Of a stretch of 64,000 nucleotides of DNA, positions 8,372 through 15,599 are shown piece after piece. Location: the NCBI GenBank assembly GCA_014360995.1, contig JACIWL010000001.1, forward strand, positions 62,001 through 126,000, written 5' to 3'. The notes below the pieces were generated by a model, which did no database searches, was not told the DNA's origin, and was given only the letters and a program-made list of their open reading frames with translations. The stretch is from Candidatus Bipolaricaulota bacterium. GTDB taxonomy: Bacteria; Bipolaricaulota; Bipolaricaulia; Bipolaricaulales; Bipolaricaulaceae. Made by a program: the position numbers and the translations under genes. How positions within the stretch are numbered: the stretch's first letter is position 1; every line of letters begins with the position of its first letter.

Positions 8372-8496
8372 GTCCCTCGAGCTTCACCTAAGAGGAGCTC
8401 CTCTAGCTGTAAAGCGTTTTCAGGAGCCCAGGCGTTCCAGTCGTTGTTGAAATAGATGAAAACACGCTCGATTGGCAAAGCTTTGATTCGTTTTAC
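8368..8496 (-). pseudogene. 3'-terminal fragment of a DUF72 (YecE-like) gene
   Basis: 42 codons plus stop that match the last part of the intact DUF72 gene at 10561-11286. Both contain RVFIYFNNDWNAWAPENALQ, and about 38 bp of DNA around it are identical. The frame is preceded directly by TAG, and no other DUF72 sequence is present upstream. Differences outside the core are mostly at third codon positions, as between diverged functional homologues, so it was a real gene end before truncation. It may be the original 3' end left behind by an insertion that supplied a replacement end, or the relic of a tandem paralogue. Confidence 0.85.
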
Positions 8497-8508
8497 CTAG
8501 CTGTAAAG
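8403..8508 (+). repeat. 12-bp direct repeat at the DUF72-fragment breakpoint
   Basis: CTAGCTGTAAAG occurs at 8403-8414, inside the fragment, and again at 8497-8508, where DUF72 similarity stops. The second copy therefore marks the junction, as expected from slippage or an illegitimate recombination event. Confidence 0.7.
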
Positions 8509-8710
8509 AGTAGCTATACACGTGCTACACGGATTTTCGGCAGAAATGCATAAAGGCATTGGAACGCAGGTTATTAATGACAGAGTACAGGCGTAACGAG
8601 GATACCGAAGCTCTTGGATGGGAGTAGTCGTTTAAATTTTAATTATTGCTCCCAACAAGGGCGATTATTTTCAGTCGAAAGAACTGCTTAGGTTAGCTGT
8701 TTTGTGCTTT
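8509..8710. other. AT-rich intergenic stretch without a supported gene
   Basis: No convincing reading frame on either strand. It contains a small inverted repeat (GTAGC/GCTAC near 8510-8526) and a TTTAAATTTTAATTAT tract near 8630. Composition is markedly more AT-rich than the surrounding housekeeping genes, consistent with foreign DNA. Confidence 0.5.
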
Positions 8711-8726
8711 GGGGACAAATGTCCCC
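8711..8726. promoter_or_regulatory. 16-bp palindrome abutting a -35 box
   Basis: GGGGACAAATGTCCCC, a perfect inverted repeat, ends one base before the TTGACA of the promoter for the Cys-rich peptide gene. Candidate operator; the regulator is unknown. Confidence 0.55.
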
Positions 8727-8755
8727 TTGACAAGAAGCTTTTTTGGTAGTACATA
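8727..8755 (+). promoter_or_regulatory. Promoter of the Cys-rich peptide / Asp-box protein pair
   Basis: Consensus TTGACA (8727-8732), 17-bp spacer, TACATA (8750-8755), about 27 bp before the GTG start at 8782. Confidence 0.55.
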
Positions 8756-8781
8756 AAAAAAGTGGAGGTGGGTGAAAGAAA

Positions 8782-9195
8782 GTGAAGGTGAAAGTTTTCT
8801 TAGTAATAGGGTTATTGGTTATAGTGGTGAGTGTTTTCGGTTTCTCTAGCGTTTTTGCGAGGTCTACAAAGTCTTGTTTTGGAACAGCTTTTGACGTTTT
8901 TCGGAATCTGGCAGAAGGCACGAATTTAAGATATTCCCCACATATGTATGACCCGGGCGGTCCCACGTATGGTTGTTGGCCAACCGGGGCTATTTGCGGT
9001 TATAATTGTGATAAAACCAGCGCGTGGTGTCTGGCATATTGTCTTATCCTAGGGTTTCCAACAATGTATTATTGTGAAGCTGGATGTCAGTATATGTGTG
9101 TTACGAGAAGCGGGAGCTATCTAACCTGCAGGGATATAAGACCAATTGGATGTCTGTGTGATGTACAGCTTCCAGAGTGTCCAACAGCGGGATAA
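8782..9195 (+). CDS. Secreted cysteine-rich peptide of unknown function
   Basis: 137 residues from a GTG start; GGAGG lies about 13 bp upstream, so the exact start is uncertain by a few codons. A clear signal peptide (FLVIGLLVIVVSVFGFSSVFA) leaves a mature part of about 110 residues with 13 cysteines, most in the C-terminal two thirds. Spacings include CxxxC, CxC and an aromatic-rich segment around GFPTMYYC. This would be a disulfide-dense exported domain. I do not recognise the family. Codon use is AT-rich compared with neighbours. The next gene starts 3 bp after the stop, so the two are probably made together. A toxin, bacteriocin-like or structural knot role is possible but unproven. Confidence 0.75.
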   Translation: MKVKVFLVIGLLVIVVSVFGFSSVFARSTKSCFGTAFDVFRNLAEGTNLRYSPHMYDPGGPTYGCWPTGAICGYNCDKTSAWCLAYCLILGFPTMYYCEAGCQYMCVTRSGSYLTCRDIRPIGCLCDVQLPECPTAG

Positions 9196-9198
9196 ATT

Positions 9199-10551
9199 AT
9201 GAAGAAATTTCTTCTATTTTTGGCAATAAGTAGTTGTGCTATAATTGCTTTGAGCCAAGAAGAAGTATGTTTACGTTGTGGTCCACCTTTACAGTTTTCT
9301 CCAACTCTCACGGGTTTCTGTGAGACTTTGATCACGGCCTATGTGGAACAGATTGGGATTGTCAGTTTTAGTCGTTCCCTAAACAAGGGCGAGACATTCG
9401 AATATATGGGACGTGTTTGCAAAATGTGCGATAGATCAGAAGGCTGGCCTGCGCTTGCTGTCTCACAGGACGGGATTTTTTACCTCGCATTGGCCACAGA
9501 TAATCGAGTTTCAGTGCTGCGCTCCCTCGACCAAGGAGAATCTTTCCTCCCGGTTTTTACCGTAAAAAGCGAGGATTGTCCAGATTGTTTCGTCTTATTG
9601 TACCATTCCATCTTCAGCGAGACGGGCACAATTTACCTTATGGGGACCGACCTTCTTCACGGGCGGGTCCTCCTTTTTGTCGGTAACACCGAGGGCTATG
9701 TGAAAGGGCCAATAATTGTAGCTGAAAATAATGCGTTCTTTGGCCGCGTTTTCGGATATCAGGGCCGTCTGTATAGCTCGTTTGTTCAGTGGAGTTCTCC
9801 TGTGGATTTTCTGCCTCCAATAGGCATACCTGATGGGCTTGCTCCTTTGGGGGATCTCCTTGTGCAGTATTGTGAACGCCATCCAGCCCAGCTGCTAGTA
9901 ACCCTTTCCTCCGATGGAGGCATGACGTGGACTCCTCCCAAATCCATGGCCACGCTTGTGATCCCCGCCAAAGTAGAGGGGAAAATTGCCTCCTTTATCT
10001 CCAGGGGGCTAGAGGCTCCTTTTATACCAAATATGGCCGTTGATGCTAACTTAGGACAAATTTATGTAGTCTTCCAAGGAGCCAACGAGCAGGGCAATAT
10101 GGACGTTTATTTTGTTGGCCTTGATAAGGATCTTGAAGTAACGGTTCCTCCCAGGCGAATTTGTCACGAGCCCAATAAAGAACGGTTCCTTCCCAATATT
10201 GCTGTCGCTTCCGATGGCACGATAGGAGTGGCTTTTTACGAGCTGGATAAGAAACAAGGGCGGATAGAACTGTGGCTTGGGAAGTCGATGGATGGTGGAC
10301 GCAGTTTCTCTTGTCAGCGAGTGAGCAAAGTGCCATCTCCTGTGCCTCCTGTAGCTGGCCAGCCCACAAGATCCGGACACTTCGAGCCCTCGCTGCCCTC
10401 CGGTTACATTGGCGAAAGCATAGGTATTTGGGCTGATGAAACCAACTTCTATTTGGTCTGGACAGACTTCAGGAACACCGCAATAACCCCTGACTATCCT
10501 CAAGGCCGACCCGACATGGATCTGTACTTCGCACGGATACCGATCAGGTAG
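9199..10551 (+). CDS. Secreted Asp-box (BNR/sialidase-like) beta-propeller protein
   Basis: 450 residues with a signal peptide (FLLFLAISSCAIIALS). At least four Asp-box-like turns are visible: SRSLNKGETF, SLDQGESF, SSDGGMTW and SMDGGRSF. Asp-boxes decorate propeller blades in sialidases and many non-enzymatic propellers; the Arg triad and catalytic Tyr/Glu set of true sialidases is not evident, so no enzymatic activity is claimed. Three CxxC pairs (CLRC, CKMC, CPDC) in the first third are unusual for a propeller and echo the Cys-rich partner gene 3 bp upstream. Base composition is AT-rich like its partner. Transcription converges with the DUF72 gene, 9 bp away. Confidence 0.75.
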   Translation: MKKFLLFLAISSCAIIALSQEEVCLRCGPPLQFSPTLTGFCETLITAYVEQIGIVSFSRSLNKGETFEYMGRVCKMCDRSEGWPALAVSQDGIFYLALATDNRVSVLRSLDQGESFLPVFTVKSEDCPDCFVLLYHSIFSETGTIYLMGTDLLHGRVLLFVGNTEGYVKGPIIVAENNAFFGRVFGYQGRLYSSFVQWSSPVDFLPPIGIPDGLAPLGDLLVQYCERHPAQLLVTLSSDGGMTWTPPKSMATLVIPAKVEGKIASFISRGLEAPFIPNMAVDANLGQIYVVFQGANEQGNMDVYFVGLDKDLEVTVPPRRICHEPNKERFLPNIAVASDGTIGVAFYELDKKQGRIELWLGKSMDGGRSFSCQRVSKVPSPVPPVAGQPTRSGHFEPSLPSGYIGESIGIWADETNFYLVWTDFRNTAITPDYPQGRPDMDLYFARIPIR

Positions 10552-10560
10552 AGCAGAGCA

Positions 10561-11286
10561 TTAGCTAGATTCAAGCAGAAGATCTTCCAGCTGCAAAGCG
10601 TTTTCCGGAGCCCAGGCGTTCCAGTCGTTGTTGAAATAGATGAACACCCGTTCGGCCGGCAAGAGCTTAACCCGCTTCGCCCACTGCCGCAGCTCCTCCA
10701 GAGAATAGCGGTACGCATACCACACGGACTTTCCGTGGAAACGCACGAAGGCGTGGGGGGCGGTGGCCACCATGCGCTCCGGAAGGCCGGGAGCGCTCAC
10801 AATGCACATGGCTACGCCTCTTTCGCGAAGAAGCTCCTCCGTTTCCTCTTGAAACCAGCTTTCGTGGCGGAACTCCAAGGTGTTGGGGAAACGGGGATCA
10901 AGTTGGTCCAGGATGCGCAGAAGAAGTTCGCGGTCGTATTTCAGGCTTGGGGGAAGTTGAAACAAGAAGCCGCCCAGCTTTTCCCCAAGCACCTCGCCCA
11001 TCGCGTAAAAACGGCGCACGAGCTCCTCCGTCCCCTTGAACTTGCGAAGATGGGTGATCCCCCGAAACGCTTTTAGGGTGAAAAGAAACCCTGGCGGCCC
11101 TTTTCTTTGCCAAGCTTGCACCATTTTCTCCGTGGGGAACCGGTAGAACGTGGCGTTTACTTCCACGGTGTTGAAGACCTTAGCATAAAAGTCGAACCAC
11201 TCCCGCTCCGGAAGATCTTGAGGATAGAAAAGCCCCTGCCAATGGGGGTAGATCCATCCCGAGCAGCCGATCCGGTATTCAGGCAT
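10561..11286 (-). CDS. DUF72 domain protein (YecE-like)
   Basis: 241 residues forming a TIM-barrel of the DUF72/YecE family, whose biochemical role is unsettled. Hallmarks: IGCSGWIYPHW at the N-terminus, NTVEVNATFYRFP (residues ~39-51), ALEFRHESW-like NTLEFRHESWF, and RFHGKSVWYAYRY. Normal length. The start overlaps the end of the DUF922 gene by 8 bp, so they are co-transcribed. The last ~40 codons are duplicated in the fragment at 8368-8496, with a different tail (DLLLESS here, ELLLGEARGT there). Confidence 0.92.
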   Translation of the reverse strand: MPEYRIGCSGWIYPHWQGLFYPQDLPEREWFDFYAKVFNTVEVNATFYRFPTEKMVQAWQRKGPPGFLFTLKAFRGITHLRKFKGTEELVRRFYAMGEVLGEKLGGFLFQLPPSLKYDRELLLRILDQLDPRFPNTLEFRHESWFQEETEELLRERGVAMCIVSAPGLPERMVATAPHAFVRFHGKSVWYAYRYSLEELRQWAKRVKLLPAERVFIYFNNDWNAWAPENALQLEDLLLESS

Positions 11287-11887
11287 TCCAGGGTCTGGGG
11301 GCGAGGTCCGGGTTCAAAAGCCACTCTCGGATCCTCATTTCCCACTCCCGCTGCTTTTGCAGGTTGTTTTGAGTATCCCTATCGTAGAGATCTTGAACTT
11401 CGCGGTTTTTCACTTGCACCTTTTCCAGTAGCTCCCGGATTTTACTCTCAAGCCGGTCCAGGGCCTCGGATTGGCTCCTCCCCGAGGCTTTAAATTCCTC
11501 CCTCACCAACTGGGCAAGTTTCCGCTCCAAGATCCGCCGATAAACCTCTTGAATGTCGAAGTGGCCCTGCTCGTGGGCCAGGACCTCAGGCGTTTTCTTT
11601 TCGGGAAGGACCCAAGAGCGGGAGGGGATGGCCAAATTTTCCACGGAGAACCGGACAATTTGCGCCCACCAAGTTCCCTGGGAGAAAAAGAGCCGGGTCT
11701 CCCAGGTGACCCTTAGCTCCAGGGCCAGCTCGGCCACCTTGCCCTGGGGGTCTGCGGGCGGCGGGCCGCGAAAATCCTCCCACGAGAGGGCCCGGCCCTC
11801 TTGCCAGGGAATGGCCTCAAGACTAAAGGTCGGCGCAGCAAGCGCCGTTAAAGCCAAACTCAAAAGAACAAACACTGCCCTTCTCAT
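11279..11887 (-). CDS. Secreted DUF922-type zinc-dependent protease
   Basis: 202 residues with a signal peptide ([15 protein letters not shown]). HEQGHFD at about residue 109 is the zinc-binding HExxH-like motif of DUF922 proteins, preceded by PEVLA. W-rich strands ([15 protein letters not shown]) at the N-terminus fit the family. A long charged helical segment follows (residues ~118-190), rich in E/K/R/Q and probably coiled-coil. Likely a periplasmic metallopeptidase with unknown substrate. First gene of a two-gene minus-strand unit with DUF72. Confidence 0.8.
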   Translation of the reverse strand: MRRAVFVLLSLALTALAAPTFSLEAIPWQEGRALSWEDFRGPPPADPQGKVAELALELRVTWETRLFFSQGTWWAQIVRFSVENLAIPSRSWVLPEKKTPEVLAHEQGHFDIQEVYRRILERKLAQLVREEFKASGRSQSEALDRLESKIRELLEKVQVKNREVQDLYDRDTQNNLQKQREWEMRIREWLLNPDLAPRPWNA

Positions 11888-11931
11888 CGCCCTTTTCTAC
11901 CCCAAAGGCCCTCCCGGTTCAAAGGGGTAAA

Positions 11932-13932
11932 ATGTTAAAAGGGATGGCGAGGGTAGCTGTAGGCGAAAGGTTCCGGATAAAGACTAAGCTCAAGCCCCGG
12001 GGGGATCAGCCCAAGGCCATAAAAGAGCTCACCGAGGGCGTCCTCGAGGGCTTGCGCTACCAGACCCTGTTGGGCGCAACAGGAACCGGAAAAACCTTCA
12101 CCATCGCCCATGTGATCCAAAACGTGCAAAAGCCCACCCTGGTCATTGCCCACAACAAGACCCTCACCGCCCAGCTTTATGGGGAGTTCCGCGAGCTTTT
12201 CCCCGATAATGCCGTGCACTACTTCGTCTCCTACTACGACTACTACCAGCCCGAGGCTTACATTCCCGAGACTGATACCTACATCGAAAAGGATGCGGAG
12301 ATAAACGAGGAGATTGATCGCCTGCGCCACGCGGCTACAGCGAGCCTTCTTGAGCGGCGGGACGTGATCATCGTGGCCTCCGTCTCTTGTATTTACGGCT
12401 TGGGTTCCCCCCAGGACTACTACGCCATGTCCCTCACCCTCGAGGCGGGACGGGAGTACGACCTGGACCAAGTTTTGCGCCAGCTCGTTTTGCTCCAGTA
12501 CCGTCGGAATGAGCTCTCCTTCGAGCGGGCCACCTTCCGCCTGCGCGGCGATGTTTTGGAGATCATCCCTGCTTCAGAAGAAGTGGGCTACCGCATCGAG
12601 TGGTTTGGGGACGAGGTGGAGCGGATCACCATGATCGACCCCCTCACCGGGGATACGCTAGCGGAGCGAAAATGGGTGACGATCCCGCCCGCCACCCACT
12701 ATGTGACCCCGGAGGAGCGGCTCCGGCGGGCCATCGAAAGCATCGAGGAGGAGCTTGAAGAGCGCCTAAAGGAGCTCCGCGCCCAGGGGAAGCTCCTTGA
12801 GGCTCAGCGGCTTGAGCAACGGACGCGTTTTGATCTTGAGATGCTTAGGGAGATGGGGTATTGTCCGGGAATTGAGAACTATTCCCGGCACCTTGATGGC
12901 CGGAAACCCGGAGAGCCCCCGTGGACCCTCCTGGACTACTTCCCCCCAGACTTCCTCGTGGTAATCGACGAGTCGCACGTGACCGTGCCGCAGCTCCGGG
13001 GCATGTACCATGGCGACCGCTCCCGCAAGGAGACCTTGGTGGAATACGGGTTCCGCCTCCCCTCCGCCCTCGACAACCGGCCCCTCACCTTCGAGGAGTT
13101 CGAGGCCCGGGTGAAGCAGGTCATCTTCATGTCCGCCACTCCCGGCCCCTACGAGCGGGCCGTTTCCCAAAAGATCGTGGAGCAGATCGTGCGCCCCACT
13201 GGGCTTGTGGATCCGGAGGTGGAGGTGCACCCCGTGCGCGGGCAGATCGATCACCTCGTCTCCGAGCTGCGCAAAGTCACGGAGCGCGGGGAAAGGGCGT
13301 TGGTCACCACCCTCACCAAACGGATGGCCGAGGACCTCACCGACTACCTTGTGGAGCTGGGCTTCCGCGCGCGCTACCTCCATTCCGAGATCGAGACCCT
13401 GGATCGCGTGGAGATCCTGCGCGATCTGCGTCTGGGGAAGTTCGATGTCCTGGTGGGGGTAAACTTGCTTCGGGAGGGCTTGGACCTTCCCGAGGTCTCT
13501 CTTGTGGCCATCCTCGATGCCGACAAAGAGGGCTTTTTGCGCTCTTCCACCTCCCTCATCCAGACCATCGGTCGGGCGGCGCGCAACGTGAGGGGGAAGG
13601 TCATCCTCTACGCGGACGAGATCACCGACTCCATCCGGGAGGCAGTGGACGAGACCAACCGGCGCCGGCGCATCCAGATCGAGTACAACTTGAAGCACGG
13701 GATCACCCCGGAGACCGTGAAGAAGGAGGTCAAGGACATCGTGGGCGATCTCGTGGGTACACGTGCAGAGCCTGTTTCCATTCCCAAACAGCCGGAGAAG
13801 CTCGGTCGTGAGGAGCTGGCTGAATTGATCCGTAAGCTCGAGCGAGAAATGAAAGCCGCGGCTGAGCGCTTGGAATTCGAGCTCGCCGCGGCTTACCGCG
13901 ATAAAATCCGGGAGCTCCGTAAGCTCCTGTGA
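11932..13932 (+). CDS. uvrB: Excinuclease ABC subunit B
   Basis: 666 residues, the usual UvrB length. Nucleotide excision repair helicase that loads damaged DNA for UvrC incision. Walker A GATGTGKT at ~48-55, the beta-hairpin [14 protein letters not shown] box (VVIDESHVT), helicase motif VI (QTIGRAARN), and a C-terminal UVR/UvrC-binding helix pair ([24 protein letters not shown]). Start is taken at ATG 11932 behind AAAGGGG; ATG 11947 is an alternative. The stop abuts the convergent M42 gene with no spacer. No uvrA or uvrC is in the window. Confidence 0.97.
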   Translation: MLKGMARVAVGERFRIKTKLKPRGDQPKAIKELTEGVLEGLRYQTLLGATGTGKTFTIAHVIQNVQKPTLVIAHNKTLTAQLYGEFRELFPDNAVHYFVSYYDYYQPEAYIPETDTYIEKDAEINEEIDRLRHAATASLLERRDVIIVASVSCIYGLGSPQDYYAMSLTLEAGREYDLDQVLRQLVLLQYRRNELSFERATFRLRGDVLEIIPASEEVGYRIEWFGDEVERITMIDPLTGDTLAERKWVTIPPATHYVTPEERLRRAIESIEEELEERLKELRAQGKLLEAQRLEQRTRFDLEMLREMGYCPGIENYSRHLDGRKPGEPPWTLLDYFPPDFLVVIDESHVTVPQLRGMYHGDRSRKETLVEYGFRLPSALDNRPLTFEEFEARVKQVIFMSATPGPYERAVSQKIVEQIVRPTGLVDPEVEVHPVRGQIDHLVSELRKVTERGERALVTTLTKRMAEDLTDYLVELGFRARYLHSEIETLDRVEILRDLRLGKFDVLVGVNLLREGLDLPEVSLVAILDADKEGFLRSSTSLIQTIGRAARNVRGKVILYADEITDSIREAVDETNRRRRIQIEYNLKHGITPETVKKEVKDIVGDLVGTRAEPVSIPKQPEKLGREELAELIRKLEREMKAAAERLEFELAAAYRDKIRELRKLL

Positions 13933-14991
13933 TTACGGGATCAAATCCGTATCCTCGTCCAGAAGAACTACCGTATGAGCAATCAGCTTGGCCGCGTTCT
14001 GAAGATCCGAAAAGGAGACGACTTCGCAGGGGGAGTGCATGTACCGGTTGGGAATGGAAATGAGGGCGGTGGCCACGCCAGCCCGCGTGATCTGAATGGC
14101 GTTGGCATCCGTGCCGGTGGCCGCAGGCGCTGGCTCAATCTGATAGGGGATCTTCTCCTCCTCGGCCACCTTCACCAAAAGCTCAAAAAGCTTGGGGTTG
14201 ATGTTCGGCCCGCGGGCGATCACTGGACCGCTCCCCACTTTAATGTCCCCAAGCTTCTTCTTGTCCCCCTCGGTCCCGGGGTGATCGGTGGCATGGGTCA
14301 CGTCCACGGCAATCCCCACTTTGGGATCAAGGCCAAAGGCGCTCGTGCGCGCGCCGCGCAAACCCAACTCCTCCTGGACCGTGGCCACGGCGAACACCGC
14401 CACCTTGGGGTTTAGCTCGCGCACCATGCGCAAAGCCTCGAGAACTACATAGGCGCCGATTCGATCGTCGATACCCCGCGCCACAACGAGATCCTCGTTG
14501 AGAAAAGCAGGGTCCCAGGCGAGGACCACGGGATCCCCGATGGCCACTTTCTTCAGGGCCTCCTCCTTGTTTTTAGCGCCTATATCGATCCAGATGTCCT
14601 CGACCCGCACGGCCTTCTTGCGCTCCTCGTCTTCAAGAAGGTGAATGGGCTTTCGGCCCACCACGCCCAAAACCCTTCCGTTTTTGGTGCGGATCCAGAC
14701 GCGCTGCCCCGGAAGGATTTGGGGATCCCAGCCGCCGATGGGGCGCACATAGATGTAGCCCTGGTCCGTAACGTGGGCGACCATGAGGCCGATTTCGTCC
14801 ATATGTCCAGCGAGCATCACCCTGGGCGATCCATTTTCGTTGACCACGGCGAAGGCGTTCCCATGGAGATCCCGCCAGGTGCGCTCCGCGAACTTCTTGG
14901 CCTCTTCCGTCCAAACTTGGGCCGCCTCTTCCTCAAACCCCGAAGGGCTGATCGTGGACAAAAACCGCACGAGGAACTCCCGATTGCTCAT
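13933..14991 (-). CDS. M42-family metallo-aminopeptidase (deblocking aminopeptidase / endoglucanase-M type)
   Basis: 352 residues, typical M42. Cytosolic dinuclear-metal exopeptidase, often a tetrahedral dodecamer trimming peptides. Ligand motifs: GHMDEIGLMV (His/Asp), ARGIDDRIGAYV (bridging Asp), VQEELGLRGA (catalytic Glu pair), IAVDVTHATD (Asp) and the late PNRYMHSPCEVV (His). The family is common in thermophiles and archaea. Monocistronic or paired with the Mth938-like gene upstream (27-bp gap). Confidence 0.95.
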   Translation of the reverse strand: MSNREFLVRFLSTISPSGFEEEAAQVWTEEAKKFAERTWRDLHGNAFAVVNENGSPRVMLAGHMDEIGLMVAHVTDQGYIYVRPIGGWDPQILPGQRVWIRTKNGRVLGVVGRKPIHLLEDEERKKAVRVEDIWIDIGAKNKEEALKKVAIGDPVVLAWDPAFLNEDLVVARGIDDRIGAYVVLEALRMVRELNPKVAVFAVATVQEELGLRGARTSAFGLDPKVGIAVDVTHATDHPGTEGDKKKLGDIKVGSGPVIARGPNINPKLFELLVKVAEEEKIPYQIEPAPAATGTDANAIQITRAGVATALISIPNRYMHSPCEVVSFSDLQNAAKLIAHTVVLLDEDTDLIP

Positions 14992-15018
14992 TTCCGCGCC
15001 TCCTTTTTCTTCTCCATT

Positions 15019-15357
15019 CTAGCAGGTCAGATGCAAAAGGGCAGCAACGCGCTTCTTTTGGGAAAGATCGTTGAATAGTTCCACTGCCTCTTTTGTGGGT
15101 ATGGCCATAAGCTCGATCCCCTTTTGCGAAAGAAGATCGCGGGCTTCTTCGCTTACTTTAAGGATTCCGTAGAAGCCGGTGCCGATAATGATCACTTCGG
15201 GGGCGAGTTCTAAAACTTCGGCAAGATCCTCGGGATAAACGCGGTGCCCCTCCCTTCGCCACCAGCGGCCGACCATACCCGCGCAGACCCAAAGGTCTTC
15301 CTGCCAAGGGACGCCGTCCACCTCGATTTTTCCAAACCGATAGCCGCTGAGCCTCAT
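15019..15357 (-). CDS. Mth938-like domain protein (DUF498)
   Basis: 112-residue protein of the Mth938/NDUFAF3 fold. Features: GYRFGKIEVDG at the start, WWRREGHRV, PEVIIIGTGFYG (nucleotide-binding-like loop, residues ~53-64), and ELMAIPTKEAVELFNDL. Function in bacteria is unsettled. Divergently oriented from the giant alanine-rich gene. Confidence 0.88.
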   Translation of the reverse strand: MRLSGYRFGKIEVDGVPWQEDLWVCAGMVGRWWRREGHRVYPEDLAEVLELAPEVIIIGTGFYGILKVSEEARDLLSQKGIELMAIPTKEAVELFNDLSQKKRVAALLHLTC

Positions 15358-15405
15358 TTTGTGCTCGCTTAGGAATGATACCCGTTTTTCCCAAGCAAAA
15401 GGAGG

Positions 15406-15435
15406 TTGGGCAAAACGGCGATTTGGGGGTAAAGT
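15406..15435 (+). promoter_or_regulatory. Candidate promoter of the alanine-rich secreted protein gene
   Basis: TTGGGC (15406-15411), 18-bp spacer, TAAAGT (15430-15435). An AAGGGGG Shine-Dalgarno follows shortly before ATG 15486. Confidence 0.4.
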
Positions 15436-15485
15436 GCTTCGTCCTTCTTTGCCAGGGTGGAGAGGGGGATAAGGGGGCGGTTTTC

Positions 15486-15560
15486 ATGTCGAGATTATTC
15501 GGGGTTTTCTCGGCGCTGGTCTTGCTTTTTGCCGGGCTTTTCTTCGTCGGCTTTGGGTAA
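15486..15560 (+). CDS. Signal-peptide reading frame cut off by an in-frame TAA
   Basis: 24 codons (MSRLFGVFSALVLL...) that read as an ordinary Sec signal peptide, with AAGGGGG upstream of the ATG. The frame then meets TAA at 15558-15560. It continues in the same frame, without interruption, into [16 protein letters not shown] and the giant alanine-rich protein. A CAA-to-TAA change would account for it and would give a mature N-terminus QEPAYQ, like the LAMGQEFP junction of the binder at 3425-5113. By itself this 24-residue product has no function, so it is best read as the first exon-like piece of the next gene. Confidence 0.7.
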   Translation: MSRLFGVFSALVLLFAGLFFVGFG

Positions 15561-15599
15561 GAACCAGCGTACCAGCCGTTCCTTCCGGAGGTCGCCGCC

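Noticed and set aside
9199-10551. Calling the Asp-box protein a sialidase
   Set aside because: Asp-boxes are present, but the arginine triad and catalytic Tyr/Glu arrangement are not evident; Asp-boxes also occur in non-enzymatic propellers.
12766-13698. 310-codon minus-strand frame opposite uvrB
   Set aside because: Shadow of the UvrB coding frame with no independent features.
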